NCBI GenBank assembly: GCA_015680685.1
Contig: MNCI01023583.1
Location: 149,222-213,221, forward strand
Direction of reading: 5' to 3'
Length of the DNA: 64,000 nt
Origin: Gnetum montanum
Lineage: Eukaryota > Streptophyta > Gnetopsida > Gnetales > Gnetaceae
The translations under genes were made by a program, and so were the position numbers. Below, piece after piece: positions 35,101 to 47,713 of the stretch (within the stretch, counting starts at the first letter, position 1; every line of letters starts with the position of its first letter). A model generated the notes under the pieces. It was not told the origin of the DNA. It saw nothing but the letters and a program-made list of their open reading frames with translations, and ran no database searches.

Positions 35101-35518
35101 GATGTCCATCAACTCCACAACAATCAAGATAGGTTTTAGTAGAGCCCTACATACATGTAAAATATATAACCATTAGACCTCAAAACCTTCAAAAACTTCA
35201 AAAAAATTAAGTAAAATAAGAATAACCTTAAGAATGATAGTGTTGACATAAAAATAAAAATACAAAAAATAATCATATTCATCAATGCAATTCCCATTAC
35301 ACTGAACATCAAACTTCAACCTCTACATAGCTCAATTAACATACAAAAACTTAAATTTGACATCTTAATACACATTTAACATATGAAAGATTTAGTTTAA
35401 CATTTTGATAGCTATTTAACATGAAAAAAAAAATAGTCTGACATTGTAAAAATCAAGTCTGGCATTTTGTCAATCAATTGACATGTACAACATCAAATAA
35501 GCATTTCCCCAAATAGGT
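32131..35518 (-). pseudogene. Antisense multi-exon gene of element A (FCP1-like + coiled coil)
   Basis: Homologous, exon by exon, to the gene at 49,732-54,126. The FCP1-like exon is 35,146-34,691 (456 bases, between an AG acceptor and a GTAAGCC donor). It reads LIVVELMDII, then FRPNAKEFLLYLLQHY, MWSHL and NNTLMLGHRLNTLFQNP. A middle block lies near 34,390-34,150 (MKKILTDVTRF, FTFS), then 34,106-33,855 (AHEKMKRSRVKENV). The last exon starts at 32,233 (LGNDGDDVSDDP). Many stops; the first exon was not identified. DxDG is absent, as in the other copies. Confidence 0.7.
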
Positions 35519-36900
35519 TGAAACACCACCAAGAAAAATCATGTTGCAACCTCTTTGGCATTGTAACCTTCACTCTTAAACTTGAGGCTAGAATTTCATT
35601 GTAAAATGTGAAGTTTGTAGGCCACGAGCTACAATCTCACATACTTGAACTTTTGGGGCTAGAAAAATGCCTCATAAGTTGTTATAGCCTCACATCCCGA
35701 GTGGAAAAAGGCATGTCATGTCTATGTTTGGACTTGTGAAGGCTAAAAATGCCCTAGGAACTACCAAATTTGGCATTTGCATAGATTCTATGTTGGCTAT
35801 AGCCACAACTATGCTAGAACCACCTACACCTAGTGTTGGAAAGGTTGGGTTTTCATTCCTCTAGTAGTGGCAACCATAGTGTACATAACCTTTAGCATGG
35901 ATACTACAACTCTTAGCATGGATGCTACAAGCCCAACATTAGAGTTGTTGGGTTTCTATTTTCCCAACATTAGAGTGGTTGGGATTTTGTTTCTCCAACT
36001 AGGCCAACATTGCTCCAACAATTCTAGCATAGATCCTACAAGGCCAACATAGTTGGGTGAAGCCAATGTAGTTACAAAAGTCCATTTACTATTTATGGTA
36101 TTCATCATGGTTTTGGTCTTCTGGGTGCATCAAAACTTACCATAAATGGACAACTATGCTAGGAATGATGATCTGCAATACTTGCAAATTACCTTAATCT
36201 ATCAGCAATCATGGAAAAAATTTGTAACCACATATCAACAATCATATATCCTATAAAAGCCAAATTTGAATCCATTGAACATGTCTCACAAAAAATTTAG
36301 AAAATAGCAAAAAATATTTTCTTAGTTCCACCTTTTGCAACCTTGAGCACCCAAAAATCTTTTCCATTTTGTAAGACCTTTAGAGCAATTGGTAATTAAC
36401 TGGGCATTTAAGACTCCTAGCATAGTTCCAAAATTCTGAAAGGTCAAACTTTCCCTATTAACCAATGTTGTAGATCTAGGTTGAAAACCACCAAGAAGTT
36501 TTGGTGATTGAAGTTGGGAAGTACTTGGCTCATGGAGCTAACTATTTTTAAGTAACCTATCATCTTCAACAACCTTCAATTTTCATCGAAGCAAACTCCT
36601 TGTGCACTTAAGCACATCATTTGTACACATTCAAACTCTACTTTTGTAGCAATTTTATAATTTTCAATAAATTTTACAGTTCATTTTTTATGCAATTTTC
36701 TTTCACAATTAATTTCTATGCTTTCTTTTTAATTGGATTTGCATTTTTATTGTTTATGATGTTTACACTTCCTAAGCCCTAGGTGATCAACAAGACCATT
36801 TAGGATGCCTTAGATCCTCTTTTTAAGAGGCCCTTGGGATCCAAGGTTAAAACTATTTCACTTGGAATTTTTTATTTTCTTCCAGCAATCAAATTTTTCA
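35519..36900 (+). repeat. LTR shared by elements A (3') and B (5')
   Basis: 1,382 bases, TGAAACACCACCAAG to AAATTTTTCA. The purine-poor run AATAGGT and the end of A's interior precede it; B's decayed primer site GGTGCTAAAAGGAAGACC follows at 36,901. TATA-like CTATAAAAGCC at 36,251. The internal AACATTAGAGT/TTGGG units (35,925-36,050) are a local repeat. Only one LTR separates two full interiors, so A and B form an LTR-A-LTR-B tandem. Confidence 0.75.
36252..36258 (+). promoter_or_regulatory. TATA box in the A/B LTR
   Basis: TATAAAA followed by GCC, about 650 bases before the LTR end, at the position matching the TATA region of the C LTR. Confidence 0.5.
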
Positions 36901-36918
36901 GGTGCTAAAAGGAAGACC
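36901..36918 (+). promoter_or_regulatory. Primer-binding site of B, decayed
   Basis: GGTGCTAAAAGGAAGACC directly after the LTR. It aligns with TGGCGCTACAAGGAGGGCC of element C (59,200-59,182, minus strand). Confidence 0.55.
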
Positions 36919-37431
36919 TTTACCTAAGCTCTTCATCAAAATTATATCTACCCTTTCAAAACCAATTTTTTGCAACTTTTAAAACTTGAAAATCATACCA
37001 AAATTTCTACAAAGAAAACCAATGTTGTTGTCCATTTTTATGCAAATAATACCTAGCATACCAATTGAAAGTGATTTGGGTTTTCATAAAATTTTCACAA
37101 GAGTTATTGAATTCCCCAAAGCTAGTGTGGTTTCAAAAAAAACTTGCTACTTTTTAAAAGTTGAAACCTACCTTTTGGTGTTTTGAAAGATCAGTGTAGT
37201 GCTACTATCATATTTTCCTAAGTGTAGTGCATACCACTACCATTGTAACCTATACTATGCTTGTAGCTGTAATTACAACCATTTTTCAGCTAAAACCCTT
37301 TACATATTGGGCAATCCCACTTACTAAGATTTTTATTTAATTAATTAAAAATTAAACTAAAGTTAAATTACCAACAATGTCTTTCAACCAATTAACAATT
37401 TTTCCAATTAACTTAATAGACATGACATCTA

Positions 37432-40400
37432 ACCAAGATGTAGTAAGGGTTTATGATCCAAAAGACCCAGTGGTGGCTGAGTGTAGACAATTGCTTAGAT
37501 AGAAGAGTCAAAGCCAAAATTTTTCCATGATAGATGAAAATCACTATAATTTCATCTATGCTAAAATCCAAGCCAACCCTCTCTTACCATGTGTGGAGGC
37601 TAAATCCAAACATGAGTATGAGCTAATCCACTGCAACAACGAGTACATGCCTTCCCCATATGATAAAAAACCTTTAAGTGATGCTCACATGTGTATCCTA
37701 TCTCAGTTAATTGAGATGGATGAGCAATATGAGGAGTTGAAATTGAAGGATCGTCTTGAAGAGTAAGATGAGTTCAAAGCTAAAATTGAACCTAAAAACT
37801 TCCTAGGAAGCCTCTTCCAACAGTTGATCCCCCAAACCACTACACCCACTTTAGTTTCTCCTACCACCTTTGTTGGTTAAGTCCCTCAACCCTCTTCTCC
37901 CATGTACCCTACCATGTTTGGGATAGCACCTATCATAGCAACCCACCAGGCATAATAGATGCCCCGATCAACCTCTCTTATCTCTTCTATGTCTTTTATA
38001 GTATAGCCTCATTCTGCATAGGAATCACTTGTGGTCTTAACCACTACTCATCCATTCTCCATGCCAACAAGCCCCACAATGGGACCTCAAGTAATCCAAG
38101 GGTCACATAAATGATTTTTTCCCTTTGTCCCATAGGTGCAAGCACAAACCTCTTTCTCATTGTTCAATCCCTCAATGAAAATCCTGATCCAACCTCTCCC
38201 CACTATATTGCAACCCATCACAAGGCCACCAACCTCTCAACTTACACCACAATTGTATCTACAAATGCCATAGTGCACAGGAATACCCCAAGGCTTGGAT
38301 CAAGCCTTTCAAGTGATTCAAGATGTTACAGAAGAGTTACATAAGCTCAAAGCTTCAATAATCTAGATATTCAAGAGCATGAATTATTATTAGGACAATC
38401 TTATCAATCCTACTGTCCCACAAATAAATCTTCCTTGAGCATCTGCATACCCTAGTTTACAAAATATAATGGTCAAGGTAACCTCAACACTCACCTTATC
38501 ACCTTTTACTCCAAGTGTCTATTTTTATAGGTTTGGCCTCATACCATAGTGAGGATCTTCCTTATGTCTCTTGCTGGGAAGGCATTAGACTAGTACCATG
38601 CATTGTCTAGAGGATCTATATCCTCACTTAAAGACTTGATCTCACAATTAATGAACCATTTCAAGTACAACTTAAAACCAAAAACCACTCTAGACCAACT
38701 AATGAAAATCAAACAGAGGTCCCTTAAACCAGTTCAAAAGTTCATCCAAAGATGGAATGCTCTACTAAATGAGATGCTTGAACCCATAGCTGAAATTTAC
38801 CTTTTGGTCATCTTCAAGGGGACGGTCAATGACTTTATCTACTCCAAACTCTATTACCTAGATCCATAGTCACTTACTCAAGCCTTATCCTAGACAAAGA
38901 ACATAGAGGATGCTACCAAGGCTATCCATGACCATGCCTACATGATGTATAAAAATCAACATAAATGAAAGGATAAGGATAAGAGGAGGAAAAACCATGT
39001 AGCCATGGCCATTGTGGTCAAAGACAACAAAACAACATAAGGCCCAAAAATGAAGCAACCCAAGGCCCCAATCACAAATAACCAACCATCAACATCTGGG
39101 GCCTCTACATCAAGCAACACAAGGCCTAAATTTGAGAGAAAATATTAGTCAAAGTACACTAGGTTACCCTTGAAACCCTATGAACTCTTTGACCAGTTAC
39201 GAAAGAATGGAACAATCCAATACAAACAAATAATAGAGAATTCCTGCAAAAGGCATGATTGATTATGCAAGATTGCAAAGAATCCGACTCTAGCAACCAA
39301 GGATGATCCACCTATGCCTAAGTACTTTAAACTTAACCGATATTACTACTATCACCAATTTCTAGGTCATGATATCAATTTTTACCTAGCCTTGAAGGAT
39401 GACCTACAAAAGATGATAGATGATGATGGGCTAGTGCTTAATGCCTCTAATCTAGTTAGGCCATAGTCCATGCAGGTCTACAAGGACCCATTGAATATCA
39501 ATAGTAACCCTTACACCATAGCAGCATTCAACATGAATAACAACTCAAGACCTACATGGGAGTCATTCGTGATTCAAATAACTCCTTGCAATGAAAGGGA
39601 TCCTTTAACTTCATCTAGTTTGAGGTCCCCTTTTATTATAAGGATACCATCACCAACATCTTCCAAGGAACCTTTTATGATTAGACTATCCCTACCCACT
39701 ACAACCAAACCTACAACTATAACCGAGCAATGCCCTCTTGTGATGGCTAATACAACAACTTCGTTGTAGCCCAACCATAAGAAATCACTAAATAAACAAC
39801 ACAAGTATTCTACACCGAAGCATAAAACCAAAGACAACAAGTAGGCCAAGGAAAGAAAGGAGATGAATCCACCAAAGCCCACTCTTATTTGATCCATCTC
39901 CATGAGCTCCAATGCTTAGGTTGCTTCAACCAGTTAACTAAGGAAGGATCCTAAGCCACAAGGAAAGAGAAAAGAGGCCAAACCACAACCACTCAAACAT
40001 GAAGTTTGCATCATAGGGTGCATGGAGGAAGTTAAGACCAATAAGAACGAGAAGCCCACAACCAATGACAAAGACTTCCCTAATGGTATGAAATAGGTCA
40101 AACAATCCTTAAAACAAAAGAACACCTCTTTAAACCTGTACGACCTAGTAATGACTTCTACTGCTCACCATGAGGTACCAATAAAGATGTTAACTTCAAT
40201 TCCTATTAGTAAGGACATCCTTACTAGTGAAGGTTCCATCCACATAGTGAAGGTACCACCTTCACCAAGGGAAGAAACAAAGTCAATAACACTAGTGTTT
40301 CATGATAGTGAAGTCAAGACCAACCCCTAGGATGACGAGACAACAAAGTTCCTTTCTTCATAACAATAAGGCTGGGATAATATAAGGTACATAGGGTGCA

Positions 40401-40995
40401 TGTGGACTATGGGGTAGCCACTAACATCATACACTATATCATTGTTAAACATTTGGGCCTAACAAAACACATGCAACATATCTCAACTTCTACTCTCAAC
40501 TCCTTTAATGGATCTTAGGTTGCAATTAAAGGCTCAATCTCCTTGGACTTCATAGTGAGGGAACAATTCCCCACAACAATTAGTTTCTTGGTGATGGAAG
40601 AGACACTAGGATTTAATCTCATCCTTGGGAGGCCTTGGCTAGCTCAATTACAAGTTGTTTTCTCATCCATCGACAAAGAAATTCACCTACCTTATGAAGG
40701 AGATGAAATAATTATTCATGGTGATAGTGTGGTTCCCTTAGTAGTCAACAATGTTTATGTAGAGCAAGGGTTTGAAGTGGAGTTTTAGGAAGAAACTCCT
40801 ACTATCAAGGACAAAGTCCATAGGCTTGTTAGAGTAGAAGAGGCCAAAACTAAGAATAATGGAATCATGGATGTATCATGACTAGAGCTCCCCTTCAACA
40901 TGATTAGTGATAAAAATAAGGAATACAAAATCGTGCAACGTAGGCCATACACATTTCCTAATCTTTTGAAGATTAGGAAATACTTACACAATTGA
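37432..40995 (+). pseudogene. Element B gag-pro
   Basis: Starts ATGACATCTAACC. N-terminal ENHYNFIYAKIQANP and EYMPSPYDKKPLS are shared with C. The gag core at 38,450-38,870 has LNTHLITF, LKPVQKFIQRWNALLNEM and YSKLYYLDP. A Tat-type C-terminal block follows (YYHQFLGHDINFYLALKDDL; Cys lost). Later: SLNLYDLVMTS, MLTSIPISKDI, then protease with HVDYGVATNI (active-site D-Y-G), FNLILGRPWLAQL, HLPYEGDEIIIHGD. The ORF ends KIRKYLHN with TGA at 40,993-40,995, the same place as in A and C. In-frame TAG codons are scattered through it. Confidence 0.8.
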
Positions 40996-41829
40996 ACGTA
41001 TGTTTTCTATTCACTTATCCTTGTGTCCATAGTCGTGTAGTTTTCTCTTTTGTTTTCTTAGCGTAATTTAACCTTTTTTTACATGTATCATTTTTTCATT
41101 ACTTTATCTTACCTCATTTTAGCCTTATTTCACACTCCACCTATAATTTATCCTTGTTTAAAATTTACATTTTTATGCCTCTTCTATTTTAAAATGTAAA
41201 GCCTAAAAATACCATAACACTTTTAAAACATGAAAAATATATAAAAATTTTAAAACATAAAACTTACAAAAACTTTTTCTTTCAATGTATTGGTCTACTA
41301 TGGCCTAAAATTAACAAGACATTGTGGCCCGCCATGGCCTAAAATTAGTAACGTGCTTGGCCCACCATGGCCTAAAATTGGCAATGCTTTTATGACCTAT
41401 TTATGTTTTTATCTATGTTATTCCTTAGTCTACATTTTTACCTTAGTTAATTTTCATTACGATTACAATGGCCAAGTATTACATTATGGTTGCATGATTT
41501 AACCAATGTTGCCTAATGTGACCTCGTAACATGAACAAAACGTGAAATGCATAAGATGCATAAAACTAAAAATGCTAGAACATATAAGAAAAATTAAAGC
41601 TTTTTAAAAAATAATAATGATAGTCAAAACATCCATAACCAATAGCCATAGTCACATAATGTGACAAAAGTCCAAATGACATAAAAAATAAATAGGAGTC
41701 CAACAACCATAACTACACTATATAGCAATAACATAAAAAATAATAATAAACCATCTCACAACAACAATGGCTGGAAGTAGCTATACAATCATCAACAATA
41801 AAAATATTCAAAGTCATGATCCAACTAAT
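40996..41829. other. Spacer between gag-pro and antisense gene in B
   Basis: Apart from the 34-base units and a G-rich run at 41,848-41,876 at its right border, it is AT-rich with no recognised feature. Confidence 0.5.
41291..41385. repeat. Three tandem ~34-base units between gag-pro and the antisense gene of B
   Basis: ATGGCCTAAAATT recurs at about 41,300, 41,334 and 41,367, separated by TGGCCC-containing sequence. C has a different but similar-looking motif array (GGCC, TTTAA) at the same place (54,370-54,660). Confidence 0.7.
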
Positions 41830-44800
41830 GGAACTAAGGTGCAACTAGGGGGGGTGCGGGGCAGGGGGGGTGGGGTTGGTGTGCGGAAGCATCTCCAACG
41901 TGATCACCACTAGGGCCACTACTATCACCAAGTACCTATACCAATCATAACAAAAAGGGTCTAATTAGTAATCAACATAATTAAACTACAAACCAAAATA
42001 AAATAAAATATAATAAATTAATTAAAAATAAAAAAACCTAGGAAGACTCTGGGGTAGTATCTTCTATAGGAAAGCTTTGAAGACCAACCTTTAGATGATG
42101 GAGAATTTGGTCTTCAGTCATGTGGATCCATTCTAGTTCCCCAAGATTAATGCTAGTCAAGATGTTGCTCTCATTAATGTTAGTCCATGTGGGTGTCTCT
42201 CATGAAAATTTAGTGGTGGTCACCTTCCTAGAAGCAATAGTGACCTGAGGAGTTGGAGAATCAGCCACCACCAAAGAGCTTTCAAATAGCTTGAAGGCAT
42301 CTTTGACATTGATTCCCTTCATGAATAGCTCTAACTTGCTATGCTCAATCGACTCCTCTTGTAGCCACTTTAGGTAGTTCTCCCATTCATCCTTATACTT
42401 TTTCTTATGATCCTTTTGTGTCTAGCCTCACTTAAGAATCCAAGCACAATAGTCCCTCCAATCCCTAGCCTTACGAGCCAACAAGTCCATTTGTAGCTTT
42501 TTCTCTGCAAGGCTCCTAGCAAGGGCAACCTTGCCATGTGGTTCACAAGGAGTCCCTATTAGCCACTTGAGCTTCCACAAACTCCTTACAATCCTTGAGA
42601 CCTTTAATCTCACCAACCTATTTCTTATTTTCCCTTTCCAATGCTACACCTCATCTCCATAGGAACTCATTGAGACGTTGGCATTCCCACAAGGTTATAG
42701 CATATGAGAGTGCACATTCAATGGCACTTTCATATAATATTCATGGAATTTTTTTCACTTTAAGTGGGAAGCTAGGAAGTTCATAAATTTTAATAGCACA
42801 GTTAGAATCTCATCCAACCTTTAATACTACAAGCAATACAACCAACATAAACACATAAAACTAGTAAACAACACATAAAAATGATTAAAAAAAACACTTC
42901 AAATTGCTAAGACCATATAATCATAAAACCCATAGGAAACAAAAACGCAAAAAAAAATAAGACAATTAAAAGCAATATAAGCTAAGGCTCTCACCAACAT
43001 CAGGAGCAATCTATTGCAACTAATCAATCATGTCTTTGACCATCCCTCGCATAAACTTCATTTTGTCTAGAACCTTCACCCATGGTTTCATGTGTAACAT
43101 AGACATGGAAGAACCTAGTTGAGGTGTAGGAGCTACAACAAGCATGATCATAGCCTAAATATTAAAACCAAGCTCCAACACAAAACTATAAAATGCAATA
43201 TATAAACAAAATTCACAAGTACCTAGAAGATGATTCGAGATGATAATGGGAGGTTCACCTAGTTGTGAACCATCAAATAGAGCATCAAGGTCATCCAATG
43301 TGGCATTGGATAGCCCCTCATCCTCATGTTGTTGTAGAGCCTCCTCCTCTAGGTAGTTTTGTTCAACCTCAATTATTGCTACCTAGGCCACTAGTTCTTG
43401 TTGTTTACCTCCAAGAACAATGAAGACAAAACATAGAACAACCTAGCATCTTTTGCCTAAAACAAAATAACAACATGACTATATAACATAAAACATAAAT
43501 GAAAAATAACTTAAACAAAAATAAAATAAATAGAACATACCTACAACTATGTGGTACACTTGGCCAAGTCTAACAATGAGTCTCCTCTTTGTAAGTTTCT
43601 TAATAACAAGTATTATCTCCTCAATCATAGGCCTCTTTAGTTTTGCTCTAGCTACTCGATCAACTTTGGCATGTAACTCCTTGGCCTTCTTACCATTTCC
43701 ATAGGCAACTTGGGGTTCAACCCTCATGATATCATGGAAAGGATAAGACATACCACTAAAGTGCTTAATGATAATAGAACATGATTTCCCAACATCCTCT
43801 AGTGGGTTCTGAGCCCGCATGTTGGAAAACATGTTGAAAACATGTTTTACCGAAGGCTTAGAAAGTTGGAATGGATCTTGACTTAACCATCATCCATCCT
43901 TTTGCATCACCAAGAACTCTTTGAACCTTCTTAGATATGCCACAAAAAATGCAAAGTGCATGTGGCACATTGTTTCATGATTGTCTAGAGTTTCAGGATC
44001 TCCACTCATAGCCTGAAAACCAAATGAGTATCCCAGTTGAATTAAGTACCCTTGGTGAGGACCTTTTTCATGGACCATGTCTACTCAATGTCCAGGATCT
44101 TCTTCTATGATAGCAACTTTTAGAAAGCCCCAAACCAGAACAATGGGTACATATTATTCACCTCTATGACCTACCAAAAATTTGTAGTCAATCCAAAGTG
44201 TCTACAATAAGTGTTTTACCATTCTTCCACCTCCTCCTAGTGGTCCACCACTTTCCCTAGTTTGGTGACAACCTTCATGCCCTCATAAGGGATGCCAAAG
44301 AGGTCACTAAAGGTAGATTCATTAATAGCTTAAGTAATAGGCACATCATGAACCTGGGTGATGAATTTTTTCACTCCTTTGTTAAAGGAGTCAATGAAAT
44401 TCACCATCTTAGGGGTAGGGATGGTTGCACTAGGAGCCATGAATAGATCAAGAAAACCTGCACTCACAATCCTCGCATGAAGATCCCTAGATGCCTAGCT
44501 AGCCAACCAATGCTACGCTAATTCACCTCATCAAACTTGAGGATGAGTGTCTCCTTGGCACATCCTACGCAATAGCAAATGATCAAGTAGCGACTACAAC
44601 ATAACGAAAACAACCAATTAGCTTTGGCATAGACACATCATATATAACAAAAGTATAATAAACATAATAAATTAAAACAAAACTTACAACCATACCAATA
44701 AAACCAATAAAAAAATTAAAGCCTAGATAACCTAATAACAATATAATTAGAAAACGTTGACATTACATGAAACAAAAACAAAAAAAAATAAAAATTCTTA

Positions 44801-46318
44801 CATTGCTTACTAGAAGAAGGTAGCATGGGGAACCTAAGGGGTATACATGTATGGGCACCTAATTTAGGGATACCCCACTAGCTATGAGTCATCTTGTTAG
44901 CCAAGCACCTGTAGTAGGCCTAGGAATAGGGCAAGGTATACCTGCTAAAGTTATCCTTGAGCTACTCCATCACTGCAAACCTTACTACTTGGCTTTTGGA
45001 AAAGACCTCCAATGTTATTTGGGTAGGGGATAAGAGTTGGTCACTCTTGATCAGCCCGTGGTCATCCACCTTATACCTACAAGCATGCCAACCCAAACAA
45101 TTGTTAAACCCAAGTGGCCTAATAAAATCAATGAATATACCCAAAAAAACTTAAAATATAACTTACCCTTCCAAATGGTAGATGGTGCTAGGAGGATTCT
45201 AGAACAAGGTGTTGACACGATGGCTAATCAATAATGTGATATTGGTGTTATACTAGATAAATTCAAGCATAACCTAGATTTTGGCCAATTGACATGTGTC
45301 CCTTGTGTATATGCTATCAAATTGGTGATCCTCCACATGGGTGTCAAGATCATCAACTATGAACTTGACAATTAGGTTGGCAAAGTGTGATAGTAGGGTC
45401 TCCATGATAACTACCATTGTTTTAGAGGCCAAGTGTGACCACAACATCACATTGAAGTTTCATAATAGAAAGGCAAGGAATTCCTTGGTCCATAACTTAA
45501 ACCAAAGGGAACCATAGTCCAACATCATGTTGGCAGGTAGGTTGTTGGGCCCTGGTGTGTGGATGTAACATAGAAACCCAACCAGCTCGATCACTACTAG
45601 GATAGACTTCAAGAAGGCCCTACACAACCCAACAATGACCATTAAAACTTTATATCACCATAACAAAAATTAAACCATTAAGTAACCAAAAAAATTGTAG
45701 TCATAATGTTAACATTCTCACACTAAAATAGATAACAAAATTCATAGTTCTTAACCATTAAAATCAAAACAAAATTCAACCAAAAATTAAACAAAAGGAC
45801 CAAATAGTCCATTATACTAATGGCAATCTCATAATGAAAATATACATAAAAATTGTAGAAATTTTATGTAGAATAAAATTAAAACCATGAGAATTAGCCT
45901 GTACCAAGATCTAATCTACAACAATAGTTACAAAATTTCAACTAGAAATCATTTTTTGTAGTGAAATTAGCTGTAGCAAGAACTCTAGGGAGACTAGTTA
46001 AAAAATTTGAAAAATTCTAATGGCTGTTGGAAACAAAAATAGAACATGTAAATTACCTTAAGAACATTTAACATTGTAACAAAAATCCAAAAAATAGACA
46101 AACACTACCTATAAAAGACTGGGAGATTTACAGTTTTAGAGGTTGAAACTACAATTATACAAGGCAGTTAACACCATCAAAAAAATGATAACTTTTTACT
46201 AAAAAAATTTTCTAAGTCTAGGTGCTACACATAGAAAGATTAACAAAATTTGATATCAATGCTATAGTTTTAGGCTTGGAAAAATTTAGATGACAACCTA
46301 AAATCACTTTAAAATTTT
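41830..46318 (-). pseudogene. Antisense multi-exon gene of element B (FCP1-like + coiled coil)
   Basis: Homologue of the gene in C. The FCP1-like exon is 45,619-45,167 (453 bases): acceptor TGTGTAG, donor GTAAGTT. It reads ILVVIELVGFL, LWTKEFLAFLL, MLWSHL, ITLLISHRVNTLF. The middle has SDLFGIPYEGMKVV near 44,320, FAFFVAYLRRFKEFLVM near 43,960 and ARAKLKRPMIEEI near 43,640. The coiled coil (42,616-42,060) includes SLAEKKLQMDLLARKARDW and ESIEHSKLELFMKGI and ends W-I-H-M-T-E-D-Q-I-L-H-H-L. The last exon begins at 41,935 (GDSSGPSGDHVGDAS). Stops throughout; the first exon was not found. Confidence 0.72.
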
Positions 46319-46319
46319 A

Positions 46320-46567
46320 TGAATGATGAGACGCGAACTCCTTCTCCTCTGGGAGACATCTCACATTCAGTCCATCCTCTAACTCCACCCATACCTCTTC
46401 CTCTTATAGTTCCCATACAACCTGTTCCAACAATGCAAGGGGAATTACCTACCCAACAGCAGCAACGTAACGCCGCGAGAGCTGTAAATATTCAGCATAT
46501 AAATATCCAACCGGGTGCTAGTTCTGGCGACAACTGTACAAAGAAGAGTCCCTTTTTCAGAACTAGG
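46320..46567 (+). pseudogene. Element D gag linker, left fragment
   Basis: A Pro-rich reading with PTMQGELPTQQQQ and then KKSPFFRT. E1 has the same blocks (PTMQGELPA, KKRPFFRT) at about 8,960-8,850 on the minus strand. It is cut by element C at 46,567 and continues in frame at 60,446 if one copy of the 5-base target duplication is dropped. The gag core, leader and 5' LTR of D are absent: the sequence changes directly from element B near 46,320. Confidence 0.8.
46563..46567. repeat. Target-site duplication of C, left copy
   Basis: CTAGG; its partner is CTAAG at 60,446-60,450 (one change). Removing C plus one copy keeps the D frame open. Confidence 0.75.
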
Positions 46568-47713
46568 TGTACTGCCTGAAATCGTCGGTCTCCGGCTGGA
46601 AGGAAAACAGAGACCGTGGGATCGCAGGACGAGGACAGAAGACCCTACCTTCGCCTAAGGGCGAGCTAGAATGCACGAAGGCAGAGTACCTTGGGTGGTC
46701 TGCACGTGGATCAGACAAGGATTTCCCCACGCGTACGCACAGTGCTATACAATGGGTTATGCGTAAACGATGTAGTGAGCGTAAACAAAGCGTAAACGGC
46801 GTAAAACAGATGCGAACAGAGCATGAGCGTAAACGGGCGTGAACAGAATGCGTGGGCCAAGTTGACGTAAAACTGTAAAATGTAAACAATCTTATGCAGC
46901 AAATGTAAACAATGGTATTACATAGTCAGAGTACAGTGCACCAGTCTAACGCAGTCGTGAGGGAACACAAGGCGGACGAAAAGCCCCGGCGTATGCAAGA
47001 ATGACTCAGCTGGTTCGCAAGACAAGTGGAGCGTAGAGACTGTGTGTACAGCATACAGGGCTCTCCAACGTAAGAGGGTTTCAGCTCTTGTGTGCAGCGT
47101 AAATGTTCTCTGGTATGCTCCGGGATTTTGCCCACCGACCTCTGTGAAGTGGAAAATGGGGGTTTTTATACAAGTTGCCACGCTAGACTCGGGTTGGACG
47201 ACACGTGGCGCGTTGACCGGGTGCACACAATTTACAAATGTACAATATTACAAGTGTTGGGCGTATACGCTGGGTGTATACGCTGGATGTGTTGTGCGTG
47301 AACGTGGGTGAAGATGCTGAGGGCTGGGTGTATACGCTGGGCGGATGCAAGGCGTATACGCTGATGGATGCTGGGTGTACACACCAGGCGTATATGCCGA
47401 AGGATGCCCACTTACTTCAATCCTTGCCCTTCGATGTTATCTTCATGCTGTCATTAGAGACTTTGTCGTCGAGCGTATGTATCGGCAGTGCCTGGGCGTA
47501 TACGCTGTAGGGGTCAGGCGTATACGTGTAGATGTGAACTTGGGCGTATACGCTGGTTGTATACGCTGGCACAATGTACTTAATAAAAACCAAGTGTTGT
47601 GATCCCCAAGGTTACCGCGTGTGTGAAATCTCATGCAGTCGGCGTCGTTCGTGGGCCCCAGGAACCTGCTCGATGTCAGGCAAGTACTAAGCTCCGAATT
47701 TTGTGGTGTTTCA
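46568..47713 (-). repeat. 3' LTR of C
   Basis: 1,146 bases. Element orientation: TGAAACACC to GGCAGTACA. A cluster of GCGTATACGC-like palindromes lies at about 47,250-47,570 (U3). The TATA region is TATAAAAACCCCC (about 47,170-47,158), and a CACGTG G-box is at 47,202-47,207. It is about 94 bases shorter than the other LTR, mainly through fewer palindrome units. Confidence 0.92.

Larger units (their letters stand above)
20486..36900 (+). mobile_element. A: old gypsy element with gag-pro and an antisense gene
   Basis: 5' LTR 20,486-21,593 and 3' LTR 35,519-36,900, both starting TGAAACACC. Internal order on the plus strand: leader, gag, protease, stop; then on the minus strand a multi-exon gene filling the space where RT-RNase H-integrase should be. 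The copia element F is inserted in the gag-pro frame. B and C have the same plan. No RT, RNase H or integrase domain is visible in the element. The right LTR is shared with element B. Stops and CpG loss mark it as old. Confidence 0.82.
36901..46319 (+). mobile_element. B: gypsy element with gag-pro and an antisense gene, 3' end lost
   Basis: Same plan as A: primer site, gag-pro on the plus strand (37,432-40,995), then the antisense gene on the minus strand (about 41,830-45,619). No RT, RNase H or integrase is seen. The interior ends abruptly near 46,320, where base composition rises sharply in GC and a gag fragment of element D begins. Its 3' LTR is missing. Confidence 0.78.
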
